From assembly GCF_001625305.1 (NCBI RefSeq), contig NW_017803888.1:62001-126000 (forward strand): a stretch of DNA of 64,000 nucleotides, read 5' to 3'. The notes beneath the pieces are model-generated. The model did not search any database and was not told where the DNA came from. It saw only the letters and a list, made by a program, of their open reading frames with translations. Made by a program: the position numbers and the translations under genes. Positions 22,854 to 34,800 of this stretch are shown piece by piece. Position 1 is the first letter of the stretch. Each line of letters opens with the position of its first letter. The DNA is from Branchiostoma belcheri. Taxonomy: Eukaryota > Chordata > Leptocardii > Amphioxiformes > Branchiostomatidae.

Positions 22854-25800
22854 CTGTGGCAAAGGGACATATGATGAGTATAAATTCTATGTAATTTTCA
22901 TTTCAAATTTATGTTTCAAGACTCGTTAACACAAGAATATATTTCACAAGTGCGTGAACTTCAACTAATGAAATCTCTGAATTGACGTCTACTATGAACA
23001 CAGTAGAGTGACGTAAGTCAAGTTTTTCAAACGGTTGATTGATTTTAGAAATAAAGAATCCTTCGAAAATGTGTTTTATACAAAACATATGGTATAGTAA
23101 TATGTTAATACCGAAACTCATGATTAGCCCTACTTTGTATATCATACAAGCACTTGATGGTTTAGTAACTATGATGTTAAGTATCATTTTAAACCCTTGT
23201 GTTTCTTTTGGAACTACAATGTATGTTCAACAGTCGTTGCCATACATTGTACAATGTGCAATTGTCGCACAATAAAGGTATTCTGTCAATGGCTTGCTAG
23301 GGATGATCGTTTAGTCTAACTATTTTTTTAGTGTCTTATAGTAAGTTATACCGAGATACTAGTATTATGTGCCTTGAGAGCACTTACCTGTTCGTACACC
23401 AGTCTTTGGTGACAGGTACACTCCGAAAATGTCTTTGAAGCTTTTCCATACGTAATCAACCAATTCCTGGTCATAGTCATCATCAACGGATGCACGGGAT
23501 GCAATAGCATCACAGATGATGGTTACCAAAAAGTTGATGAGGATTATGAAGATGCATATCATGAACAAAGTGAAGAAGATCGGGCCAACAACTGGATTTG
23601 CCTCCAAGATTTCATCAGCAAAGAATCTGGAAAATATTGAAAGTGTAAACTTGTGTTTTATTGCATTTAATTTGACAGTTGATATGATATAGATAACTTT
23701 TGTTATTATATTTGTTTTGTTATTAGAAAGAATACTGAAACTTCATCATTTCCCTAATACATTGTATATTATACTACATGTAGCACTTGATATTTTAGTA
23801 ACTATGTTTTCATTTTAAACCCTTTTCTTTTTGTATCGTGCAATAAAGATCTTCATGTTATAATGCACATATTATGAAGAAATGGGCACGCACCTTCCCA
23901 TTAGCATCTCAAATAAGGCCAGCATCGTGTCCAAGACATTGCTGTATGTCAGCAAATGTGTTCCAAACACCACAAGTCCTAAATTTATGACGGAAAGGGC
24001 TTGTTCAATAATCAGCATATGCAGTATAGCTGTCCACAACAATAACAAGTAATAAAAGATTCCAATATGAGAGCACAGATCAGTAATTCCATAACTCATT
24101 TTCTCCATCATTTATTCATTAATTTTCGTTGTTTCCATCACTCTTAGTACTTGACTTGATAAGTTTCTTTCGGGTATTCTGTACTGATTCTTGGCATTAT
24201 GTATGTACTTTTACTATTATTTGTATTTAGTTGTTTTACAATTGTTTTATCTTTTATGACATTCTTCTATCACGCTTATCTATGCCTGCAGTGCACTTTC
24301 AAAAACGACTTAGTGGCAATATGTAGCCCCTCAATTAACAAAATCAACTACACAAAAGAAAAAGTAAGATAAGATTGAAGTTAAATAAATTAAATTACAA
24401 TAATGAAATTTAGAAAAATTGAATAAAAAATGAAAGTAAAATTCTAACGTTGAATTTTATTAATTTAAAAAAATAAATAAATACACGAACACAGAATAGA
24501 TTTTACAGAAGAAAACCTCTACCTGAGCAGGTAAAGGCCATGAAGACTATGATGCCTGTAACTGTGAAACTCAGCAGGTCATTCTTCATGGCCCCCGGCA
24601 GGGCGAGGAAACTGGCGATGGTCTTGCTAAAGCGGACGCTCCGGAGTAACGTCAACGTAGTGATGAAGACCACAACGGCCAACAGGTGCTTGAAAACGTC
24701 ATCCCACCAGAATGTGGAGCTAAAATCTACAAACTGTTCTATTCCAAGTTCACCTGCAAGATAGTAGGAAGGGAGCTTGATTATGTTATCTAAACCCCAA
24801 AAATCCACAAAGTTACACGTGTTTAATTAAGGAAGTAAAAAATTAAATGCATGCACATTTCGTCATTTAGAATATCTATTTTGCCGCCCCAAAATTGCAT
24901 TTTGCAAAACTGCAGATATCTCCCCCGTTTGTAAACTGAATACCATTGCTATAGACTATGTTATCCAAAATCCAACCCACCTGTAGCCTCGATTATGTTT
25001 CTTAGCGCTGCAGATGCAAAGTGGTACCTTATTCCAAAGGTACAGATGACAGTTGAAGATCCTACAATGCTTAGAAGAGCAAACGCATTCCAGAGACAGC
25101 GGAAATGCTTTCTTCCTTCTCTCTTGATGCCTACCACCTGCTTGATGAAGTGAACCAGAAACAAAATCACGAAGACGACGTGAACAACCATCATGCCGTA
25201 GTCGGAAGTATTTTCATACTGAAACAGCCTGTGTGTTTCAACAGTTGCAGATGTAGAAAGATGACCGATGTCTTCCTGACGTACTGTCATTCTTACTCTG
25301 CTGAATAGCTTCAGAGACGGGTGGTAAAATGATAGCTGGAATGTCAGATGCTGGGTGTATTCGTCAATCCACTGGTTCTGCTGGAGCTTGGAGAAGATCG
25401 ATGTTGCCACAGAGAAAGCGATTGGAATCTCCGTGGTGTACTGTAAGGCACAGTCTGGGTTGTCTGACATTATGTCGCTGACATTGAATTGCCAACATGC
25501 AGATGTGGCATTTCCGGTTGCAACCACCCAACCATTTTGAAAGTGTTGTGATTCTTCTGAAGATATGTATAAAAATACAATGATTGATGAGAACGTTGTA
25601 CAGTTTCACTCGAAGTATGCTAATTCACGTGGCTAATTTCTATTGCTGGGGGACCTATTAGTGAAACACCAGTCATTTCTAATGTTATTATCCTATTAGG
25701 TAAAATATATATATCTATAAACACTGGAAAGGCTGCTAACTGCTAACCTTTGCGATCTCTCGGCGCTTTGGCCAAAGTCAAGTCTCAGAGAGAGCGCGGC

Positions 25801-28800
25801 GAGAGCGCCATCAAGTGGAATGGAGTATAAGCCAATACGTAAAAATGCGTAAGCAGAATTATATTTTTGTTGATATTCCCACCTGGTTCCTCCCTTAACT
25901 GAGTGAGGAGTGGCGGACCGATTCTGAAGGCTTCAGTATAAAGTGGAAACTGTCTGTCCAGGTACTTCATCTTCCACCCATTGTACCAAAACGAAGGGTA
26001 CAAAACAGGCAGAAGGATCTCCTCAGTCCATGTCCAGAACTCGTCAGCAGTGGTGATCTGTGGCAAACAAGGATAGCGAATCTATGTCAGTATAGCCGGT
26101 ATAACCGCCCTTCGGCGTAACACACCAGCTTCGCAGGCACGCGGTGCGGCGGCAGCTGGCTACATCACACCGAACGTCCCGTTACACGAAATCATTGCAC
26201 GTCTAACCGTGGAGTTGTTTAAAGCTTTATAGTGATAATGCCTCACTCAACTGTGCTTTGTGGCAACGAGTTCCACTCTACGATAGTTCTTAGCCCTAAA
26301 ATCAACTTCATTGCACAACTGTAACTGGTACAATATATTATTACGAAGAATCAACAAGGTTAGATACATGAATTATTCTAGAGTACAGAGTTGATCCATA
26401 CTACCTAAATTTCAATTTTACCAAAGCTAATCTATTGCATGTTTTTCCTGAGTAGAGTATTATTACATTCTAGAGGTGTAATTCAAGAGATACATATATG
26501 ACCATGGGGATACTTCTTAATTAAGAGGCATACCTGATCGAAATCTTCCAAGAGCGTGTTTGTCAACATCTGCGATGCGTGGAAAGCAAACGGCTCTTTA
26601 TCGTGGTGGCTGATGTAAAAAAGCACCGCGACAAACAGAAACAGGAGACCAAAGTCCTTCAGAACGTGGTAAAACTGACGCCGTTGTTTACTCTTATTTT
26701 GCATACTTTGTACAGAAGCAGCCTTAGGTGGGTACATCCTCTGTGGGGCTACAAAAAAAAGCAAAAATACACGTTAATAAACAATCCGTTGAAAAAGGTT
26801 AGACATTCAGGTAAACAATGTTCAAAGCCAATTCATACTCTACTACTGGATATTTTACAGAGCTTTTTTACCATATATACCATGTGGCATCCACCACTGA
26901 CGCTGAAGAAGAGTGGTGGATGTTAGTCGAAATGTCCGGAAATAATCTCCTGAATTTATCCAGTGGTAGAGTCTGATTTGTCTTTGAATACATGTAACAA
27001 TGGTTACGTATGCAAATCTTGCCATCTGGATTATTTCATAGATAGATAGAGCTAGGCAGTTCATTCGTATTTCCATGTCTATTTCACGACTAACATATAG
27101 CATATCACTCAGGTAGAAATTTTAAAAAACTGTAACCATGTACGAGGTACAAGGCACGTCGGCAGAACTATGACTTCGAGATTTTTCACGGTTTGTCTTG
27201 GATGTTTGGTCAACATTACATCAGAATTTTGTCCATTGCAGACGATATGTTTTCTGATACAACATTTGCAAAATATAGACGGGTTGTCATCATTATCAAA
27301 TACACGAATACGACCTTAACGAGACGATCTGCCAAATTGCTATGCACAATACATTACGGTATTTTTGCAGTATGTGTTCGGGAGAAATACCTTTGTGGTC
27401 CAAAAGTCGCTGGTGCAGTTCTGCCTTGTTGACATCATACGTCTTCTGTTTTGTAGCTCGCTTGGTGCAAATCAAGGAAGCGAGGATCGCGATGACGAAA
27501 ATCTGTTGGTATACGAGAACAACAAATCATCTCCGTTTTAAATCATAATTTTTGGCAAAGAGTATGTCGTCCACTTAAATTATCATTGTTGGTGTTTTAA
27601 GCCGAGGGGCGGTTTTTTTTTTAACGGTATCGCTCAATGCAAGGCCAATTATATACCGGGTATACAGAATGCAAAGTTTACCTGGCCAGTCTCTGTGACG
27701 AGGCTTGATAAGCTGAATGACAAAAAGAAGGTCTTCAGCCAGGCTTCACTCTTCTGCCTGCCCCAGTCCAGACTGTACAGGGTGACGAAGAACGACGACA
27801 CGATGGACACCGTCACCACCAGTAACCACGCCACATACTTTGACCAACGGGACAGTCGATCCCCAAACAACCCTTTCGTGAAAACAAAACAAGCTTAAAA
27901 AGACTGGTCAATCAAAGTGCTCATGCATGTGACACCAACTCACGACCTTATCTGAAGGAAGTTGACATAACTGGCCATGGTATTACCTGGCTAACAGACA
28001 CGTTTACAATAAATATTCACGGTTCATTCGAATTATCAATACCCCGCCTAAAAAATGAACAGACGTACAAGCCAGTTCCGGCAGACTTTTGCATCTCTAT
28101 GCTTTATTTTTGCATTTCTGTCTTTTTCCGGAAATGACGTCACTTTTAACTATATTATAACACTGACAGCTTGATAATTTTTATCTGTGATAAAGAATAA
28201 ACCAACGTACCATGTTTAGGACGGCATCGCATGCCTAGTACTGTGACGGGGGCTGGTATCTCCAGCCGGAACAGTTGAACCGGTACCAAGGCAACAGGAA
28301 CCACCATGAGAGTAGTCATAACACTGACGTACAGCTCCTTGTGAATAAATATGGCAATTTTAATTTCCAGTTAAAAATCAGATATAACTGAGAATAAATG
28401 CATGATTGGTTAGGAAAATCATGGACTTTTAACAATTGTATATCCATAGATAGTAAAAAGATTCAGATTCAGCAAACTATTTCAGCTCGTATTCTGATGT
28501 GAAAAAAGATGTCTTACTTGTAGGGTGAACTGTACAAATTCCAGATCATACACAGTGTTGCTGATGGTCACCCTGCTGCCACTGTTGTACCACATGGCGC
28601 TGGCCAGCATGATGCTGTTGAAGACAGCCCAGCAGCAGGACAGACGTTCTGCCTTGGAAAATCTCGACCCTGGAGACAGGTTGGAACAAATCTCACTAAA
28701 TCCTTGTTGCAATTCTGTCACGTTTTACCTCAAAAGAAGGAGATATCCTTCCGCGGGATTGTTTTCGGCCATGCATGTGTGTTCATAGCTATAACTCACG

Positions 28801-31800
28801 GTGGGTTTGACAGATTTCTTTGAGACATGGTACTTGGTTATTGGGGTCCAGATTTCTTTCATGTATCTGACATTTTCAGGTATTAAACTAAAATAATTCG
28901 ACACCCCTGTGCTGAAGTGTGGTCACCGTATCATCTATAAACAGCCATATATATCTCTTGCTGGAAATACCTTCAGGCGACACAAGGGGGGATATCCACA
29001 AATGTTGATCGTAGAACGCTGCATCCGTGTTCTCTCTGAAGAGGCTACTGAAACACTGCAGCTGTTCCTGGGTCGCAACTTGCACAACCCTTTGAACCAG
29101 TCCGTCACTTCTGACGTCAGACAGCCAATCATAACAGATGAATCGATACCTGTAATTATAAAGGGCAAGTTTTCTTTAATAAGAATGTTCTATACTTGTC
29201 CTTAAAGGCGTCCAATACAATTTCTCGGTTTTTTTGGTTATTTTTTAAAATGCTAAGTTGAATTAATCCTATTCCATATAATCTTTTTTATATTTGTGGG
29301 GTAAAAATGTGATGTCGCTGTTGGAAATAGAAAACAGTTGCTTGTTTTGTATCGTAGGCTGCTGAAAAATATGCCTCACATAGCTTGTTTTAAGTTATTT
29401 CAAACGCTTCAAGTATGAAATGATGACGAACATGTGCTAAGAAAGAAATGACAGTAAATGTCAATATCAGAGAGATGTCTCATCCAGAATCATAACACCT
29501 AGCTCCAGTGAACTAGTCAGAATTGCCCTGATGAAGATGACAGACGGTCATAGAACGGCTCTTGTCAAACACGCGGTTGTGTAGAACGAACTTGCTGTTC
29601 AATTAATTGTCTACTTACACTTGGTCTGTGTGTAAATCCTTGACAATCATGTCCCTCAGAAACCACGAGGCTTCATCAGCACCGGTGTTGTCGTGCCAGA
29701 TTTGCAGTAGTTCCAGATGTCCTAGTGACGTCTTTAGGGGCATGATGAGGTCGTAAGTACCACCTCGTACCAAGGACTGCAAATGACATAAGAAAAAATA
29801 ATGTATCGGAAAAACTGTAAAGACTATTGTCTTAAGCCTCAAGCTAACCATAAGATTTCCTCATTGGTATGTGCAAAGGCCGGTCCCACAAGGTGTTGAC
29901 AAAGCAATTCCCCAGGGAATGCATTCGCATAATTTTTAGAATATTTCAACTCAATCGAAGTACAATACCAATGGCTCCGCCCCTGAGGTGTCACAAAAAA
30001 TGGCATGTACGACAGTATTATGTATTGACTAGAGGGTAGTCATCAATTGTAAGTCTTCACATTTCCCTTGGCAGGATCTACCACCATGTGATAAACAAAC
30101 ACGACGGTATTCTATAGGCTGCACAGATCCAGAATCTTCATGTTTGGGTGGCGTTCGCGAGCAGTCTGACCAGATTTGGGCCACGTCTACCTTTCTGTAC
30201 GATTCGAATCGAATTTGAGTTCATACAATGTTGAAACATTTGGCTGGCGCAACCGAACAGTACGTAGTCGACCTCGCCGAACACCAGCCAACCACAGCCA
30301 ACCTTGCTAGCTACCATGGTTGAGGAGAGTTCGGCCAGTGTTTGGGAGGCCATATTCGGCTATGTGTAACAGTGGCTTGACATTGCCTTATGTAGTACCC
30401 GATGACACAGATGCTGAAGTACCTATGCCCTTGGGTGCAATTTTGAGGTAGACTATGAAGAATGGTGTACAAGTTAAGAAAAAGCAACACGAGAGACTTA
30501 CTTCTCCACCGGGGTTGATCACTTTGACTACTGTTGTGCTGTTTGATCCAAATAACTGGAACCCGATTCGTGCCGATGTTCCAGCCCCAAACATGGAGCC
30601 GGTGGTGACCGTAATCTGGTACAGATATTGGGCCGGCATCCTGTTCGGTAGAAGGACGGACAACTGTGGTAGCTGCTTTCTCCTTCTGAGGTTTCTTCCT
30701 CTCGTCTTTTCCTGACAAGAGTATGAAGAGCAGACGTCACAATTGTGTTGCGCAGTCGAGGGCAAAAAATTGCAGTCCCTATTTAATTGGTACCTTTGAA
30801 ATCCTTTTTCTCTTGAAAATGTTGGTCCATTTTGGAGACTTTTGTGCTAGAAAGAACAGGTAGGGTATAAACCTTTCAACGTTGGTCATTTTTTTTTATT
30901 TCGCCACTTTAGTTTGCATAATGAGAGATCTGAGTGGTTCGGTCTTGCCTGTCGACAGCGGATGGATACCAGAGAAATTTAGGTTGGGGTTTGTTTAATA
31001 TGATCAGCTGTTACAGGAGTTTGATCTGGTCATCCCCCTGTTTTCTTTCTATATTTGGGAGGTAGACCCCTGTGAATTTCTGGTGCAGAAGAATTTCTGA
31101 CATTGAAATATGGGTAAGTACTTTCATGAGGACTTATTTTAGCGTATTAAACCACAGGTTTCTATTTCCAAAGGTAATAGTACTGTCAGCCCTGAAGCCA
31201 CGGAACGGTTACAAATTTAGTAGGGTCTGTATAGGGGATCCTGGCAACGTTTATCAGTAAATTTAAAACGATAACGCTTAACGGTAAATTCAGGCAGGCT
31301 GGCAACGCTTAATGGTACATTAAGGTGCATTGGAATGGAAGCGACTTCTTTGGAATGTACATATTCATGGGTATCCTAGCAAAACTAGTCTGATGGCCTT
31401 GGACGTCCGCTATGATTTTTGAGTACTCTGGCGTTCGACTACGCGTTCATTGCATAACAATGAAATCAGAATACTAAATAACGTACTACGTGGAACAAAA
31501 GCGACCAATTACCCTCTACGAAGAATTTCCCAACAAAGCTTAACCATGAATTAAAGCGGCTGGCTACGATTAATGGTGAATTGGCCCACTCTGCCTCACG
31601 GAAAAAAGCATGCACACCCTCATTTAGCGTAAGAATGCACAGGAAAACTTTGTGATCTACTCACTCGAAGACGCTGAAAGTCCACATTGAAGATGATGAT
31701 CATTAGAAGATAGAGAGCCCACTCGCTGATGACAGTGTAGAAAACAACACCGTTTTCATGAAGGCTGTCGGGCTTCCCGAAGACGTTGTCGAAATCAATG

Positions 31801-34800
31801 AAATTCGGAATGAGGTGTAAGGAGCCGGCAATGGCAGCCTTCGCACTTCGGAAGCTGCAGTTACATCTGATGAAACTATCGGATAGATCCACTTGGACCT
31901 GATGACAGAGAAATGCATTATACTTTTAGCTTCGATAGACACGTTTTTGAATGTTGAGATTATAAAGCCATTACAAATATAGTGTTAAAATTATGTTGCT
32001 CGTTTGATCTGCTTATCATAAACTTAACAACTTTTCGAAAGAAATGTGGCCAATGCACCAAATACATCAAGACCCAACAAATTGGACTTACCCAAATTCT
32101 CGACTGTTTACATGTAACTCAAGTCTTTGTCAAGAAATTAACAATCCATCGCTTCTTTGACGTCACGTTATGCAGATGGCGCAAGTGACTCGGTGAGCAT
32201 TTAATCACGTGTTGCAGAAAGTCTGTGGCGCCCCCGTCTTGACATTTGCATAACGTGACGTTACAGAAACGGTGGATTGTTCACTTCTTGATAAAGACTG
32301 GAGTTATACAATTAACAATTTGGGTAAGTCCAATTTCTTTTGTTATAAATTACAGTTTAAACTTGCTCAATAATGACTTCTACCAATAAAGATGAACTTT
32401 CAAGGTAAATACGAGACAGGTGTACTTTAGAATAATACGATTAGCTTACCGCACAGTTTGTGTCTTGCCACTTCTCTGTTGCATGATTCCAGTTGACACA
32501 ACCCAGTGTTGATGCCTGGAGTACGTAATCTTCGGGTCGATGTGCTGTTTGCAAAAGCACACGCGGTTCTGTAAGTATATGTCGTATACGATTACTGCAT
32601 TAGATCCTAGATACAGAAGCCCTACCAGCAATCAGTATGTGAATTGTCAAATTTCATTTCTTATGATTCATATCATAATAAAAGTAAGTAAGTAAGGTTA
32701 CCTGATTTTTGTATCCCAACATAAAGTCTCCCCTGTTTTCTCTGGATATTTGGAGTAAACGTTGCCAAGATGTTTGTGCCTCGATGCAACGCAACATTTT
32801 CCCAGTCGTTAACAATTATCATGTCATCATACAGCTCCTGTGTTGGAGTGGTGTCGTAACGAAAGAACATCCGGAAGGTCGCAGCACGATCCCACCAATA
32901 CAAACGCATCACGACAGGCAGGGTTGAAGAATGAACATCAAACGCATGGAGATCCATTGTCCTGTTGTTCCTACCCGTGGCAGCATCATCCAAGTTGCTT
33001 CCATATTCATCAAAGGCATTGCCTGCTGTGTACTGCCTCCCAACAACTGTCTCCCATGTTAGCGGTATGGTAACTATGAGCTGCAGAGAGCAGCGTTGAG
33101 ATCTCATGGAGAACTTACTCACTGGTGTTATGACGTTTTCTTTAGAGGTAGATGCATCCCAGGAAAATAGATTCCTCTTCATTACTACCATCTAGTAGAC
33201 AAAAAAAATTGTAGACATTAGGGCAGTAGGATCTTCTGACATTGTAAATGTGTAAGTATCGATTGCCAAATCCGGGGTTTATCTAGTGAATACATGATCG
33301 AGGCAATCTACTCTACATGGGGTCGTGGGGCCGTGTGCCCAGAGCAGAACCAAGAGGTCCCGAGTTCGAATCCTGTCATGCCAAGGGAATTTTTTAAAGG
33401 CATTTTACACAAAAATAAGTTAAAACAACTTGAGTGTGCTTCGTGTTAAATGTTGGAATAAAAAATACTACACGACATTCCTTACTCCACCCAGGTGTAC
33501 ATGGGTACATGACTTCAGTTGGGGAGCTAAGAGGTACACGCGTTAGTGCACAGTGACCTCATCATAAGCAGAACCCACCAACCTTAACATCAGCACTGTC
33601 GTCTGATGAACAGTTTGTTGTAGAAGCTGACACGGTAACCTGGCCAGCTTGAAGGGTGACGTTACTATTTTTGGTGGACCTTGCAATCACTACGGCGATC
33701 TCATCTTTATGAAATGTTGTTGCATAGTCCTCCATATGTGGTAAAATGTCCAGAAGACTGTTTGCTGCTCGGTCAATGGAATCCATCAGAGACAATGCAG
33801 CTCCACGACGCTGTATGGTGAACACAATTTGCAAAGAATGAATTTCGGTTTACCGAAAGGTCGGTTTACAGGCAGATAATCTGACGGATATTCCTGGTGA
33901 GATCATGTGGCATAACGACAGAGCGTTCGGCTCAGAACTAACAGATCCCGAGTTCGAATCCTGCCATAACACTGATCTTGAGCCCTTGGGAATGGCATTT
34001 TACGCAAATTTCCTTTACTCAGGTGAAAATGAGTATGTCTGTTGTCCGTTCATGCGCTTGTCTGCGTTGGTGGAGGCATAAGATAAGTTGAAAAAAACTT
34101 GAGTGTGCCATCGCCATGTCTTGTAATAAATGTTGGAATAGAAAAACAAACCTGAAGCTGAGATGTCAACTGCTGGTCCCTGATGTTCTTCAGCTGCTGT
34201 TTTGGTGATACGTCCACTGAGTGCACATCTATGACATCCATTTCAAACAGATCTACGGAGTCATCAACAGTAGTGTAGTTTTGGGTTGGTGTCATCTGTA
34301 CCAGACTGGACACAGTAGTTGCTATGGCTGCAAAGAAAAGCGAAATCTTATTCAATACAATGAAAATGAGTGAAATGATAAGTAGTGATTATGTTGGAGA
34401 TAGAATATTGATTTTGTCACAGACTAATTAGATTTCACTAACTATCTTCCTAAGTTCATTTACTCCTTAGACGTCCCTCATTTAGATTGGATTTAAACAA
34501 CACCAAACTTTTACAGTATATTCAATTATTAATTAAAGATAGTAAAATATTAAGTGAGTAACTAATCTTCTATCCTGACTTGGAGGATGTTTGTCTTGAT
34601 GCTAATTCTTGTTTGAGTGTGTTGTCATCATGTCTTGTCAGTACATATGCAAGGATTAATAAAAATATTGTATTTTCCCTGTTACAGAGAATAAAGAGAT
34701 TATCAAGTCATGTCTAGTATGTTATTTTTTCTACGCACCGTCATTTATCTTCTCCATAGTTGTTTTTGTGGATCCTTGCGTGGCTCTAATCAGTTCAGAT

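Larger units (their letters stand above)
23388..28669 (-). other. Polycystin exons 37-46: membrane segments, polycystin (TOP) domain and pore region
   Basis: Exons: 28518-28669, 28211-28337, 27682-27872, 27391-27502, 26534-26748, 25883-26057, 24981-25556, 24523-24753, 23894-23978, 23388-23626. Hydrophobic segments include [81 protein letters not shown] and [18 protein letters not shown]. The extracellular TOP domain starts [14 protein letters not shown]. The pore-helix end reads LFEMLMGRF, where PKD2-type channels have LGD. The layout gives 11 passes, as in the PKD1 class. Confidence 0.92.
28971..30711 (-). other. Polycystin exons 34-36: PLAT/LH2 domain and following loop
   Basis: The exons at 30502-30711, 29619-29776 and 28971-29149 encode the PLAT beta-sandwich. 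It starts [20 protein letters not shown], continues [12 protein letters not shown] and [12 protein letters not shown], and ends [20 protein letters not shown]. The conserved [12 protein letters not shown] leads to the next membrane block. In PKD1 the PLAT domain lies inside the cell after TM1 and binds lipids and proteins. Confidence 0.92.
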
